NCBI RefSeq assembly: GCF_029581395.1
Contig: NZ_CP121113.1
Location: 3,096,001 to 3,160,000, forward strand
DNA from: Roseinatronobacter sp. S2
Lineage (GTDB): Bacteria; Pseudomonadota; Alphaproteobacteria; Rhodobacterales; Rhodobacteraceae
Length of the DNA stretch: 64,000 nucleotides
Direction: 5' to 3'
Positions 36,323 to 46,034 of the stretch are shown in pieces. Numbering within the stretch: position 1 is the stretch's first letter; each line of letters opens with the position of its first letter. The position numbers and the translations under genes were made by a program. The notes below the pieces were generated by a model. The model had not been told where the DNA came from, did no database searches, and saw only the letters and a program-made list of their open reading frames with translations.

Positions 36323-37498
36323 GCCTTGCTGTGCGGCATGGCGGCCTGCCCAATGGCCGGTTGCAAGGCAGGCGGTCAGCAGATAGCCGCCAGTCGGCGC
36401 TTCCCAATCCAGCATTTCACCTGCGGCATAGACACCGGGCCAGTTGCGCAATTCAAGCCCGTCGGTCAGGGCGGATCGCATGATCCCGCCTGCGGTCGAG
36501 ATGGCCTCGTCCAGCGGACGGGGGCCTTGCAGCGGGATGGGTAGCGCCTTCAGGATCTGTGCAAGTGCGGTTGCATCTGCGGGCAAGGGGCGGGCCATTT
36601 CATGCACCAGCGCAAGCCGCACCCCCGACAGACCCAGCGCCTTGCGCAGCCGGTTTGCGGTGGACAGCTTCGGTGGTTGCGCCGCCAGCCGTGCGGCAAT
36701 GTCGGGCACGGTGCGGTCAGGCAGAAGGTCCAGCACCAGCGCGGCCCCGTCCCGCAAAGGACGCGACAGCGCGTAGACACCGCCCCCTTCGACGCCACGC
36801 GCTGAAATAACGAATTCCGCGCGCACGGAGTGTTCGCCCGCATTAAGCTGCACGCCCTTGACCGGTGCGCCAAAATGGGCGCGCATATGCGCGGACCAAT
36901 CCACCACGAACCCCATATTTGCAGGCTGAAACGGGGCAATAGGCACATCATGCACGGCCAGTTCGGCGGTCCACGCCCCGTCAGACCCAAGCCGCGCCCA
37001 GCTTGCCCCGCCTAAGGCCAGCACGCAGACCCTGGGGCGCAGGCACCTCTTGCCGTGGGGCGTTGCAAATTCGAATGCCCCGCCCTGCCAGCGCCAGCCC
37101 CGTCGCAATGTCACGCCCGCATCATCCAGCCGTGCCAGCCACGCCCGCAACAATGGAGAGGCCTTCATGACGCGCGGAAAGACGCGACCGGAGGAGCCGG
37201 TGAACAAATCCGCCCCCAGCCCGTTTGCCCAGCAGCGGATCTGATCAGGGCCGAAATCCCCAAGGATCGGGGCCAGCCATGCGCCCGCATCCCCATACTG
37301 GCTGATCTGGGTATCCGGCGGGGCCGCATTCATCAGGTTCAGCCCTGATTTTCCGGCCATCAGGAATTTACGCGCGGCCGAGGGCTTGGCGTCACAAATC
37401 ACGACCTTGCGCCCGCCCTTCGCCAACACTTCTGCCGCCATCAATCCGGCTGGTCCGGCCCCGATGACCAGCGCGTCAATCGCCTCATTCTCGGTCAT
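36320..37498 (-). CDS. NAD(P)/FAD-dependent flavoprotein, HI0933/YhiN type
   Basis: This 392-residue flavoprotein has an ATG at 37498 with AAGGGG at a 5-base distance; a GTG two codons upstream is an alternative. The FAD motif VIGAGPAGLMAAEVLAKGG is at about 9-27. ARKFLMAGKSGLNLMNA is the family-specific segment. LALGGASWARLGSDG lies in the middle, and the C-terminal flavin-binding region is VYAAGEMLDWEAPTGGYLL. It matches the family I know as TIGR03862. The substrate is unknown. It is divergent from an EEP-family hydrolase gene. Confidence 0.85.
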   Translation of the reverse strand: MTENEAIDALVIGAGPAGLMAAEVLAKGGRKVVICDAKPSAARKFLMAGKSGLNLMNAAPPDTQISQYGDAGAWLAPILGDFGPDQIRCWANGLGADLFTGSSGRVFPRVMKASPLLRAWLARLDDAGVTLRRGWRWQGGAFEFATPHGKRCLRPRVCVLALGGASWARLGSDGAWTAELAVHDVPIAPFQPANMGFVVDWSAHMRAHFGAPVKGVQLNAGEHSVRAEFVISARGVEGGGVYALSRPLRDGAALVLDLLPDRTVPDIAARLAAQPPKLSTANRLRKALGLSGVRLALVHEMARPLPADATALAQILKALPIPLQGPRPLDEAISTAGGIMRSALTDGLELRNWPGVYAAGEMLDWEAPTGGYLLTACLATGHWAGRHAAQQG

Positions 37499-37596
37499 CT
37501 GCACCCCTTAACATATTCTTGAGGATATCTTGCTATTGTTAAACGCGCGTATGATCCGCATATGATATGCATGTTGTATTCAAACCCCAAAGGCCA

Positions 37597-38334
37597 ATGT
37601 CCGATCTGATTGTCAGTTCCTACAATATTCACAAGGCGGTCGGAACCGATATGCGACGTGATCCTGCACGCACCGTGCAGGTTATTCGCGAATTGGGGGC
37701 GGATATTGTCGCCTTGCAAGAAGTGGACCGCCGATTTGGCGACCGCAAGGGCGTGCTGGACCCTGATATGTTGCGTGCCGAAACAGGGCTGACCCCTGTG
37801 ACATTGACCGACAGGCTGGGCACGCATGCGCATGGCTGGCACGGCAACCTGTTGTTGCTGCGCGGGGCCGAAGTCGAACAGGCACGCGCCATCACCCTGC
37901 CGGGGCTGGAAGCGCGCGGCGCAATCGTTGCCGATATACGGCTGAACGGCCAACCCTTGCGGCTGATCACCGCCCATCTGGGCCTGTTGCATCAATCGCG
38001 CCTGTTACAAGCCCGCCGCCTGTCCGAAGAAATAGATGGCGGCGACGGGCGGCCCACACTGGTGATGGGCGATTTCAACGAATGGCGGCTGGGCGCGCGC
38101 TGCTCGCTTATGCCAATGCGGCGCGAATTGCGCGCGGTCAAACGATCTGCCGCGACAATTGCCAGCTTTCCGGCGCAAATGCCTGTGTTGCCACTGGACC
38201 GCATCATCAGCTGTCGTCAGGCACTTATCAGCGATTTGCGCGCGCATGATACGGTGTTGGCGCGCAAAGCATCTGATCATCTGCCGATTCGCGCAGCCCT
38301 TCGCTTGCCGCAGGCCGCAAGCGCGGCTATCTGA
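37597..38334 (+). CDS. Endonuclease/exonuclease/phosphatase-family protein
   Basis: This 245-residue EEP-fold hydrolase starts at the ATG at 37597 (AAAGG upstream). The metal and phosphate motifs are [42 protein letters not shown] and [12 protein letters not shown], in the standard order, so the active site looks complete. Family members include AP endonucleases, sphingomyelinases and phosphatases; no signal peptide is visible, so it should act in the cytoplasm. It is divergent from the flavoprotein gene and 70 bp upstream of miaB. Confidence 0.85.
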   Translation: MSDLIVSSYNIHKAVGTDMRRDPARTVQVIRELGADIVALQEVDRRFGDRKGVLDPDMLRAETGLTPVTLTDRLGTHAHGWHGNLLLLRGAEVEQARAITLPGLEARGAIVADIRLNGQPLRLITAHLGLLHQSRLLQARRLSEEIDGGDGRPTLVMGDFNEWRLGARCSLMPMRRELRAVKRSAATIASFPAQMPVLPLDRIISCRQALISDLRAHDTVLARKASDHLPIRAALRLPQAASAAI

Positions 38335-38404
38335 CCGGCTTGAGGGTGGGGCGAGTTTCCGCTATGGCCTCGTCAATCCGCTAAAATGCTGCAAGGGGGG
38401 GCCT

Positions 38405-39724
38405 ATGGCCGACGCCAAGAAGCTATTTATCAAGACCTATGGCTGTCAGATGAATGTCTATGACAGCGAACGCATGGCCGAAGCGCTGGGCGCGTCAGGA
38501 TATTCGCTGACCGATCAGGCCGAAGATGCCGACATGATCTTGCTGAATACATGCCATATCCGCGAAAAGGCCGCTGAAAAGGTCTATTCGGAACTGGGCC
38601 GCCTGAAACCGCTGAAACTGGCCAACCCCGACCTGAAAATTGGTGTCGCAGGCTGCGTGGCCCAGGCCGAGGGCGAGGAAATCATGCGCCGCCAGCCGTT
38701 GGTGGATCTGGTGGTCGGACCACAAACCTATCACCGGCTGCCGGCGATGGAAAAAGCCGTGCGCGATGGCGCGCGCGCTGTGGACACTGATTTTCCCGAA
38801 GAAGACAAATTCGAGCATTTGCCAAAGCCCCCCCGCACAGGGCGCGGGCCAACAGCATTTCTGACGGTTCAGGAAGGGTGCGACAAGTTTTGTGCGTTCT
38901 GTGTTGTCCCCTACACCCGCGGGACGGAAGTGTCGCGCCCGGTTGACCGCATTCTGACGGAAGCGCGTGATCTGGTGGACCGCGGGGTGCGCGAAATCAC
39001 GTTGCTGGGGCAGAACGTCAACGCCTATCATGGCGCGGGCAACGGTGACGCATGGACATTGGCGCGGTTAATCCGTGAATTGGCGCGGGTGGACGGGCTG
39101 GAGCGTATCCGCTTCACCACGTCGCACCCCAATGACATGGATGATGACCTGATCGCCGCGCATGGGGATGAACCCAAGCTGATGCCCTATCTGCACCTGC
39201 CGGTGCAATCAGGCAGTGACCGCATTCTGAAGGCGATGAACCGCAAACATACGGCGGACAGCTATTTGCGCCTGATCGAGCGCTTGCGCATTGCCCGCCC
39301 CGATTTGCTGCTGTCGGGTGATTTCATTGTGGGGTTCCCCGGCGAAACCGATCGCGATTTCGAAGAGACGATGGCGCTGGTGCGTCAGGTGGGCTACGGG
39401 CAGGCCTATAGTTTCAAATACTCGGCGCGCCCCGGAACACCTGCGGCCGAACGTGCGGGTGTGCCCGATGATGTGGCACTGGACCGCCTGCACCGGTTGC
39501 AGGCGCTTCTGCTGGAACAGCAACGCACAATACAAAACAGCATGGTCGGGCGCGATGTGCATGTCCTGTTCGAAAAGCCGGGACGGACTGCTGGACAGAT
39601 GACCGGAAAATCTGAATATCTGCACGCGGTGCATGTGACCGACCCGCAGGTAGAAAAGGGACAAATCGCGCGTGTCAGAATCATCGAAAGCAATGCGAAT
39701 TCACTTGCCGGTGTTCTGGCATGA
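38405..39724 (+). CDS. miaB: tRNA-2-methylthio-N6-dimethylallyladenosine synthase
   Basis: MiaB is the radical-SAM enzyme that adds the 2-methylthio group to i6A37 in tRNA. It has 439 residues from the ATG at 38405, preceded by AAGGGGGG. The N-terminal cluster cysteines are in TYGCQMN, LNTCHIR and GVAGCVAQ. The radical-SAM CxxxCxxC motif is in [36 protein letters not shown] and [15 protein letters not shown] are also conserved, and a TRAM domain ends the protein. phoH-ybeY-corC-lnt follow, a linkage seen across many bacteria. Confidence 0.98.
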   Translation: MADAKKLFIKTYGCQMNVYDSERMAEALGASGYSLTDQAEDADMILLNTCHIREKAAEKVYSELGRLKPLKLANPDLKIGVAGCVAQAEGEEIMRRQPLVDLVVGPQTYHRLPAMEKAVRDGARAVDTDFPEEDKFEHLPKPPRTGRGPTAFLTVQEGCDKFCAFCVVPYTRGTEVSRPVDRILTEARDLVDRGVREITLLGQNVNAYHGAGNGDAWTLARLIRELARVDGLERIRFTTSHPNDMDDDLIAAHGDEPKLMPYLHLPVQSGSDRILKAMNRKHTADSYLRLIERLRIARPDLLLSGDFIVGFPGETDRDFEETMALVRQVGYGQAYSFKYSARPGTPAAERAGVPDDVALDRLHRLQALLLEQQRTIQNSMVGRDVHVLFEKPGRTAGQMTGKSEYLHAVHVTDPQVEKGQIARVRIIESNANSLAGVLA

Positions 39725-39745
39725 TAGATGTCTGAAACAGGGTCT

Positions 39746-39775
39746 TGGCGGGCGCAGGGGGGCTGATACCCGCCA
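39746..39775 (+). other. Stem-loop after miaB
   Basis: TGGCGGG and CCCGCCA form a 7-bp stem around a 16-base loop, 21 bp after the miaB stop, without a T-run. The remaining 190 bp up to phoH hold a CATTTT-AGACGC-AAAATG inverted repeat (39821-39838) and no gene that I can see. Confidence 0.4.
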
Positions 39776-39965
39776 CCAGCTCGCGGGCCATTTCCCGGCG
39801 GCGCTGTCACATTGACGCTACATTTTAGACGCAAAATGGCAGGGCATCGCCGATATGTAACCCCAACATACAGTGCGACGCAAACAATCCTTGCCAGCGG
39901 GCGGCGCAATTGGCAGCATGAAGAAACGGCACAGCGTGCATTCGCGACCATCATAGGAGAACTAC

Positions 39966-40982
39966 TTGGGCATTGACGCCTTGACCCCGCCACACACCCC
40001 GCTGGAAGCAGCGCAATCGCATATGGAATTTTCCGACAACCGCCTTCTGGTTGACTTATGCGGTGAATATGATCGCAATCTGACCCATCTTGAAAGTCAA
40101 CTTGGCGTGCAAATCCTGCGGCGCGGAAACCAGTTGACGATCATCGGGGCTGAAGATGTGATCGCGTTGGTGGCCCAGATCCTTGGCACCCTGTATCAGA
40201 TGCTGGAAGAAGGTCGCCAGATCGAGTCGGGCGATATTGCAGCACTGATCCGCATGGGTCAGGCAGCGCCCAATGATGACGGCCCGCAGGAACAACTGGA
40301 AATGTTCCGCACCGGCAAGCTGGAAATCCGGACCCGCAAGAAAACCATCATCCCCCGCACCGAAGCGCAGCAGGCCTATGCGCGCGCGCTTTTGGGAAAT
40401 GAGATGAATTTCGGCATTGGTCCTGCGGGGACCGGCAAAACCTATATTGCCGTAGCGGTCGCGGTGCAGATGTTCACCGATGGCCATGTCGACAAGATAT
40501 TGCTGTCGCGCCCCGCAGTCGAGGCGGGCGAACGTCTGGGTTTTCTGCCCGGCGACATGAAGGAAAAAATCGACCCCTACATGCAGCCGCTTTATGATGC
40601 GCTGAATGATTTTCTGCCCGGCAAGCAGTTGCAAAAACTGATGGAGGAGCGCCGCATTGAAATTGCACCGCTGGCCTTCATGCGGGGGCGCACGCTGTCC
40701 AACGCCTTTGTTGTGCTGGACGAGGCGCAGAACGCAACCGAGATGCAGATGAAAATGTTTCTGACACGTCTGGGCGAAGGGTCGCGCATGGCTATTAACG
40801 GTGATCGCAGTCAGGTTGATCTGCCGCGCGGCATGCATTCGGGCTTGCGGGCGGCGGAACGTATCCTTGAAGGCGTCAAGGGCATAGGGTTCAGCTACTT
40901 CACATCGGCTGATGTCGTGCGCCACCCGTTGGTCGCACGCATCATTCAGGCCTATGAACGCGACGAAGAGCAGCATGGCTGA
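39966..40982 (+). CDS. phoH: PhoH-family ATPase
   Basis: This 338-residue cytoplasmic P-loop protein has a TTG start after AGGAGAACTAC. The N-terminal KH-like part (NRLLVDLCGEYDRNLTHLES) precedes the ATPase. Walker A is GIGPAGTGKTYIA, ILLSRPAVEAGERLGFLPGD is the family hallmark, and Walker B is FVVLDEAQNATEMQ. PhoH works with YbeY in RNA metabolism in several bacteria. It overlaps ybeY by 8 bp. Confidence 0.95.
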   Translation: MGIDALTPPHTPLEAAQSHMEFSDNRLLVDLCGEYDRNLTHLESQLGVQILRRGNQLTIIGAEDVIALVAQILGTLYQMLEEGRQIESGDIAALIRMGQAAPNDDGPQEQLEMFRTGKLEIRTRKKTIIPRTEAQQAYARALLGNEMNFGIGPAGTGKTYIAVAVAVQMFTDGHVDKILLSRPAVEAGERLGFLPGDMKEKIDPYMQPLYDALNDFLPGKQLQKLMEERRIEIAPLAFMRGRTLSNAFVVLDEAQNATEMQMKMFLTRLGEGSRMAINGDRSQVDLPRGMHSGLRAAERILEGVKGIGFSYFTSADVVRHPLVARIIQAYERDEEQHG

Positions 40983-41511
40983 CACTGCGCCACTGGTTGA
41001 TCTGGTTGTGGAAGATGATCGCTGGAATGCCGTTGCGCTGGACGCATTGGCACAAAACGCCGCCTGCGCAACATTGAACGCGCTGAACATGCAGGCGGCG
41101 GGCTATGAAATCGTGCTTCTGGCCTGTGATGATGCCCGCATTGCAGAGTTGAACAGCCAGTTTCGCGGCAAACCCATGCCAACCAACGTTCTAAGCTGGC
41201 CAAGCTGGGATCTTGGCGCGAGTGATGACGGGGACACACCCGAACATGCCCCGCCGGGTGACCCTGATGACCCCGAATCCTTGGGTGATATTGCGATATC
41301 GTATGACACCTGCGAACGCGAATCGCGCGAACAAGACAAGGCATTCCAAAATCACCTGACCCATCTGGTCGTGCATTCAACCCTGCATCTTCTGGGATAT
41401 GACCATATTCGTGACAAAGATGCCGCCGTGATGGAAGAAATCGAAATCCGCATACTTGCATTATTGGGGGTGGCAGACCCATATGCGGACGGGGCAGAAA
41501 TGCCGCTTTAG
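40975..41511 (+). CDS. ybeY: Endoribonuclease/rRNA maturation factor YbeY
   Basis: YbeY is the zinc RNase involved in 16S rRNA 3' maturation and ribosome quality control. It has 178 residues. The metal motif HLVVHSTLHLLGYDH gives HxxxHxxxxxH. LNSQFRGKPMPTNVLSWPSW is the conserved upstream segment. An insertion rich in Asp, Pro and Gly (about 80-105) separates it from LGDIAISYDTC. The start is inside phoH, and corC follows 15 bp later. Confidence 0.96.
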   Translation: MADTAPLVDLVVEDDRWNAVALDALAQNAACATLNALNMQAAGYEIVLLACDDARIAELNSQFRGKPMPTNVLSWPSWDLGASDDGDTPEHAPPGDPDDPESLGDIAISYDTCERESREQDKAFQNHLTHLVVHSTLHLLGYDHIRDKDAAVMEEIEIRILALLGVADPYADGAEMPL

Positions 41512-41526
41512 CACTGGAAAGGACCC

Positions 41527-42405
41527 ATGGGCGACACGACAGACGGATCTACAGCGGCGCATCGCGCGCAAGATGATCCAAAAGACAACGAGACGCGCGG
41601 CCTGTTTGGCCGCCTGTTTGACGCACTCTCTCCGGAAGATACCGATGATGAACACAACGGCGCAGGCCGGTTGGGTCCGGCACTTCCCGGACTGGCCAAC
41701 CTGTCCGACATGCGTGTCGAGGATGTCGCCGTTCCCAAAGCCGAAATCGTGGCCGTTGAACAAGGCGCACAGCTTGCGGAATTTGTGCAGGCCTTTCGCG
41801 ATTCCGGCTATTCGCGCATTCCCGTGTATGCCGAAACGCTGGATAACCCCGTAGGCCTGCTACTGCTGAAGGATCTGGCGTTGCACTACGGATTCAACGG
41901 CCATCACAGCCTTGAACTGGCCCCGCTGCTGCGCCCCATCCTGTATGTGCCCCCGTCCATGCCGCTGGGGGTGCTGCTGCGCAAGATGCAGGCAGAGCGC
42001 ACGCATTTTGCCCTGATGATCGACGAATATGGCGGCGTGGACGGGCTGGTCACCATCGAGGATCTGCTGGAGCAGGTCGTGGGCGAGATCGAGGATGAAC
42101 ACGACACCGCCGAAGAGGCCCATATTCAGGAAGAAACCCCTGCCACATGGCTGGCAGATGCCCGCACCCCCCTGGAAGATCTGGAACTTCGGCTTGGCTT
42201 TGCCCTGACCGCCGAGGATGAGGACGAGGAAATCGACACATTGGGCGGTCTGGTCTTTGTGCTGGTCGGGCGCGTGCCGGTGCGCGGGGAATTGATTGCG
42301 CATGACTCCGGCCTTGAATTCGAAGTTATCGAAGCGGGCCTGCGCCGGATAGAACGGTTGCGCATCCACATTCCCGAAGCCTTGCGTGAACCTGTCGCGC
42401 CATGA
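41527..42405 (+). CDS. corC: CBS-domain protein of the CorC/TlyC family
   Basis: This 292-residue soluble protein has two CBS domains (DMRVEDVAVPKAEIVAVEQG at about 59-78, and RTHFALMIDEYGGVDGLVTI at about 158-177) and a C-terminal CorC_HlyC domain. It lacks the DUF21 membrane part, like E. coli CorC/YbeX. It is associated with Mg/Co efflux in some bacteria and with ribosome metabolism through the conserved phoH-ybeY-corC-lnt cluster. The acidic loop TAEDEDEEIDTLGG is typical. The stop overlaps the lnt start (ATGA). Confidence 0.93.
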   Translation: MGDTTDGSTAAHRAQDDPKDNETRGLFGRLFDALSPEDTDDEHNGAGRLGPALPGLANLSDMRVEDVAVPKAEIVAVEQGAQLAEFVQAFRDSGYSRIPVYAETLDNPVGLLLLKDLALHYGFNGHHSLELAPLLRPILYVPPSMPLGVLLRKMQAERTHFALMIDEYGGVDGLVTIEDLLEQVVGEIEDEHDTAEEAHIQEETPATWLADARTPLEDLELRLGFALTAEDEDEEIDTLGGLVFVLVGRVPVRGELIAHDSGLEFEVIEAGLRRIERLRIHIPEALREPVAP

Positions 42406-43964
42406 CGGGCAACAGCCCGCGCCCCCCGAATGGCGGACCGGACCCCGAAAGGCACGGGGAACGGCGCTTCGCTGCATGGACAGCGCTGCTTGGCTATGGT
42501 GCGCTTGGTGCCATTATGGCGGCGGGTCAGGCACCGGTCGGGTGGTGGTGGGCAACCATTGCGGCGCTTCTGGTAATGTTTTGCGCGCTGCCATTGCAGG
42601 CCATGCCCCGAAGCTGGGGGTGGCGCTTATGGGCGGCGGGAACAGGGTATTTCGCAGCCAGCCTGTTCTGGATTGTGGAGCCATTTTTCATTGAACCCGA
42701 ACGCCATGGCTGGATGGCCCCGTTTGCATTGGTGCTGATGGCAGGCGGCATGGCGCTGTTCTGGGCTGTTGCCGGATGGATGGCCGCCCGACTGGGCCAT
42801 GGGCGCGGTCGACTGGTTGCATTGGTGGCCGCACTGATCACGCTGGAATTGCTGCGCGGCTGGATATTCACGGGGTTTCCATGGGCCATGCTGGGGCATG
42901 TGCTGGTAGGTACGCCATTGATGCAGCTTGCCGCATTTGCGGGCGCGGGCGGATTGAGCTTGCTTGTGGTGGTGGTGGCAGTGTTGCCCGCACTTGGGCG
43001 TTCAATGCCGCAGCGCGGGGGCGCGGTTCTGGCCAGCGTGGCACTTATGGGAACCCTATGGGTCTGGGGCAGCACCCGGACAGACCTTCCTGCACCCGCG
43101 GATCATGTGGTCCGGCTGGCACAGCCCAACGCCCCGCAGGCCGAAAAGTGGCAAGGTGACAACCCGCAGCGTTTTTTCAACCGCCTTCTGGACCAGACCG
43201 CCGCACCCGCCAGCCCTGCGCCCGCACTGATTGTCTGGCCGGAAACGGCTGTGCCGTTCTTTTTGGAATATGCAGGCGACGGGCTTGCCGCCATGGCGCA
43301 GGCCGCGCATGAACACGGCCCCGACACGCTGCTTGGGTTCGGCGTGCAACGCTATGATGATGGTCGCTATTACAACAGTCTGGCAATTCTGGACATCACA
43401 GCACGGGTCACCCAAGTCTATGACAAGCACCATCTGGTGCCGTTTGGCGAATATGTCCCGCTGTCGGAATTTCTGCTGGGCAGCGGTTTGGCGGGATTTG
43501 CCGCGCAGGTGCTTCAAGGCTACAGCCCCGGTCCCGGCCCTGCCCTGCTGGATTTCGGTCCATTGGGCCATGCATTGCCGCTGATCTGCTACGAATCCAT
43601 CTTTCCACGGCATCTGCGCGGCACGGAACGCCCCGACTGGGTGTTGCAGGTCACCAATGACGCCTGGTTTGGTGAAATGACAGGCCCGTTCCAGCACTTG
43701 GCGCAGGCACGGCTGCGCGCGGTAGAACAGGGATTGCCGGTGCTGCGTTCGGCCAATACCGGTGTATCTGCCGTGATTGATGCGCGCGGCGGGCTGGTTG
43801 CCGAACTGGGACTGGGCGAAACCGGATTTCTGGACGCGCCCTTGCCCGCCGCCCTTCCGCCCACGATTTATGCGCGCTTCGGGGATGTGCCCCTGTGGGG
43901 TGCCCTGCTGGCCATGCTTGGCACAATGGCCGCGCTGCGGTGGCGCCACAGGACGGGCGCGTGA
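42402..43964 (+). CDS. lnt: Apolipoprotein N-acyltransferase
   Basis: Lnt is the inner-membrane enzyme that adds the third acyl chain to the N-terminal Cys of lipoproteins. It has 520 residues. About six N-terminal membrane helices precede a periplasmic nitrilase-like domain. The catalytic triad can be placed: Glu281 in VWPETAVPF, Lys342 in YDKHHLVPFGEYVP, and Cys396 in LICYESIFP. A final helix (VPLWGALLAMLGTMAAL) closes the protein. Its stop codon directly abuts that of the convergent deoA with no base between. Confidence 0.96.
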   Translation: MTGNSPRPPNGGPDPERHGERRFAAWTALLGYGALGAIMAAGQAPVGWWWATIAALLVMFCALPLQAMPRSWGWRLWAAGTGYFAASLFWIVEPFFIEPERHGWMAPFALVLMAGGMALFWAVAGWMAARLGHGRGRLVALVAALITLELLRGWIFTGFPWAMLGHVLVGTPLMQLAAFAGAGGLSLLVVVVAVLPALGRSMPQRGGAVLASVALMGTLWVWGSTRTDLPAPADHVVRLAQPNAPQAEKWQGDNPQRFFNRLLDQTAAPASPAPALIVWPETAVPFFLEYAGDGLAAMAQAAHEHGPDTLLGFGVQRYDDGRYYNSLAILDITARVTQVYDKHHLVPFGEYVPLSEFLLGSGLAGFAAQVLQGYSPGPGPALLDFGPLGHALPLICYESIFPRHLRGTERPDWVLQVTNDAWFGEMTGPFQHLAQARLRAVEQGLPVLRSANTGVSAVIDARGGLVAELGLGETGFLDAPLPAALPPTIYARFGDVPLWGALLAMLGTMAALRWRHRTGA

Positions 43965-45272
43965 TCACGCGCTGATCCTGTCCAGAACCAGCGGCGCGGG
44001 AGGTTTTGCCACATCGCCAATCTGGCACGCGTTCACAAATGCCACTGCCGCCGTCGCTGCACTGTCGCCATCTGCGGCATGGACGAGTGCCAGCGCGTCG
44101 CCCGCGTTCAGCCTTGTGCCGACAGGGGCGATGTCTGCAAACCCCACGCGCGGGTCTATGCTGTCCGAAGGCTGCCGCCGGCCACCCCCCAGACCGATGA
44201 CCGCAAGCCCAATGGCGCGCGTGTCATAGCCTGCCACCACCCCCGATGTCGGGGCCGCTACCACCTGCACCACAGGGGCGACAGGTAGATATGCAGATGC
44301 ATTTTCCAGCAAATCCGCCGGACCACCAAGTGCGGCCACCATACGCCCGAAGCATTCTGCCGCAGCACCCGACCGAAAGGCGTGTTCCAGCATGGAAAAG
44401 CCCTGTTCGGGATCGCGCGCCAGACCTGCAAGGGTCAGCGCCTCCGCGCCCAGCGCGCAGGTAATCTGCCACAGGCGCGCATCAACCGAATGTCCGGTCA
44501 GGAAATCCAGCGCCAGGCGCACTTCCAGCGCGTTGCCCGCAGCGCCAGCAAGGGGTTGCGACATGTCGGTAATCAATGCCACGGTCCGGCAACCAGCCCC
44601 GTTGCCCACATCCACCAGCGCGCGCGCCAAACCGCGCGCGGCATCCAGATCGGCCATGAACGCCCCGTTGCCGCATTTCACATCCAGCACCAGCGCATCC
44701 AACCCCGCCGCCAGTTTCTTGGACAGGATCGACGCGGTTATCAGATCCAGTGATTCCACAGTGCCGGTGACATCGCGGATGGCGTAGAACCGCTTGTCGG
44801 CAGGCGCAAGCGCGGCGGTCTGCCCCACAATCGCGCAGCCGGTCTGTGCAACGATGCGCCGCAGGCGTGCGGCATCCGGGGCGATGTCATACCCCGGTAT
44901 CGATTCCAGCTTGTCCAGCGTGCCACCGGTATGCCCAAGGCCCCGCCCCGCAATGCTTGGCACCACCGCCCCGCAGGCCGCCATGGCGGGCATCAGCATC
45001 AGTGACACCGTGTCCCCGATACCACCCGTAGAATGCTTGTCGATCACCGGACCGCGATCCCATTCCAGCACCGCCCCCGAATCGCGCATGGCTGTGGTCA
45101 GGGCGACACGTTCGCTCAGGTCCATGCCACGCAACACCACAGCCATTGAAAACGCGCCAAGCTGCGCATCGCCCATGCTGCCGTCGCAAATGCCCGCCAC
45201 AATCGCGCGCAGGTCTGCGGGGGTCAGCGCTTCGCCATCGCGCTTGCGCCGGATAAGTTCCTGATACAACAT
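43965..45272 (-). CDS. deoA: Thymidine phosphorylase
   Basis: DeoA splits thymidine with phosphate into thymine and deoxyribose-1-phosphate. It has 435 residues from the ATG at 45272 (MLYQELIRRKRDGEALTPAD). The phosphate and substrate motif VIDKHSTGGIGDTVSLMLMP is at about 79-98, and SIAGRGLGHTGGTLDKLESI is the family signature. LDVKCGNGAFM and the C-terminal domain from SGVVAGYDTRAIGLAV follow. Other deo genes are not adjacent. It is divergent from a PaaI-type thioesterase gene. Confidence 0.95.
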   Translation of the reverse strand: MLYQELIRRKRDGEALTPADLRAIVAGICDGSMGDAQLGAFSMAVVLRGMDLSERVALTTAMRDSGAVLEWDRGPVIDKHSTGGIGDTVSLMLMPAMAACGAVVPSIAGRGLGHTGGTLDKLESIPGYDIAPDAARLRRIVAQTGCAIVGQTAALAPADKRFYAIRDVTGTVESLDLITASILSKKLAAGLDALVLDVKCGNGAFMADLDAARGLARALVDVGNGAGCRTVALITDMSQPLAGAAGNALEVRLALDFLTGHSVDARLWQITCALGAEALTLAGLARDPEQGFSMLEHAFRSGAAAECFGRMVAALGGPADLLENASAYLPVAPVVQVVAAPTSGVVAGYDTRAIGLAVIGLGGGRRQPSDSIDPRVGFADIAPVGTRLNAGDALALVHAADGDSAATAAVAFVNACQIGDVAKPPAPLVLDRISA

Positions 45273-45345
45273 GGCGGTGCCCCTTATACATATGCCAATG
45301 CAGGCAACAGCGCGCCGCCCATGCCAGCAAACCGGAGTTCGTGCC

Positions 45346-45750
45346 ATGATTGATCCGCGCATTGCAGACAGTTTTGCCCGACAATCCATGATGGCCAGCC
45401 TGAATGCCGAATTGCAAGCGGCCATGCAGGGGCGCTGCATCATTCATGCCCCGATCCTGCCAGCATACGGCCAGCAACACGGCGCGGCACATGCGGCGGT
45501 TGCTTTCGCACTGGGCGATTCTGCCGCGGGCTATGCCGCGCTGACCACCATGCCCGCAGGGCAGGAGGTGATGACCGCCGAGATGAAGATCAACCTGTTA
45601 TCCCCCGCCATGGGCGACACACTGGAAGCCACCGGCGAGGTTGTCCGCGCAGGCCGCAGGCTTATTGTCGTGCGCGCGGAAGTGACCGCAGTGTCAGGGT
45701 ACACCCGCAAGGTGGTGGCGGTGCTGCAAGGCACGATGATCGGGGTGTGA
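45346..45750 (+). CDS. PaaI-type hot-dog thioesterase
   Basis: This 134-residue hot-dog-fold protein has a GGAG 11 bases before the ATG at 45346. GQQHGAAHAAVAFALGDSAAGYA at about 41-63 matches the PaaI/YdiI active-site region, with His and the G(x)4-type loop, and MTAEMKINLLSPAMGD follows. It likely hydrolyses an acyl-CoA; the substrate is not known. It is divergent from deoA. A cluster of strong hairpins begins 27 bp after its stop. Confidence 0.85.
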   Translation: MIDPRIADSFARQSMMASLNAELQAAMQGRCIIHAPILPAYGQQHGAAHAAVAFALGDSAAGYAALTTMPAGQEVMTAEMKINLLSPAMGDTLEATGEVVRAGRRLIVVRAEVTAVSGYTRKVVAVLQGTMIGV

Positions 45751-45777
45751 CGATCCACGCAGGCGCGGTCGGCGAAA

Positions 45778-45910
45778 CACAAGGCCGGTTGAAGATGGCC
45801 TTGTGCAGACATCGGGAAAGCCCCAAGGCGCGGAGCAAAGGGCGCAGCCCGCCGCGCCATCGGTGGGCCGTCCCGCGGCCTGCCGATTTGGCTGATGGCA
45901 ATCCAAGCCA
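45778..45910. repeat. Structured intergenic element with consecutive hairpins
   Basis: Four inverted repeats follow one another. (1) CACAAGGCC/GGCCTTGTG (45778-45805). (2) GGCGCGG/CCGCGCC (45827-45858) enclosing GGGC-GCA-GCCC. (3) A 12-pair stem with two G-T pairs, ATCGGTGGGCCG/CGGCCTGCCGAT around TCCCG (45859-45887). (4) TGGCT/AGCCA (45889-45910). It lies in the 284-bp gap between the converging thioesterase and DUF1285 genes. It may be a REP/MITE-like repeat, a structured RNA or a compound terminator. Nothing else in the gap looks coding. Confidence 0.55.
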
Positions 45911-46034
45911 TTGAAGTAAGGATATGCAGCCTGCATAAACTGCATTCTTATAATGTCGGATCGGCAGACCCCGGCCCACCGCTGGCGCGGGCTTTGTGCA
46001 AACGTGAATGACCGTAAAAGGCCAAACCGAAATG

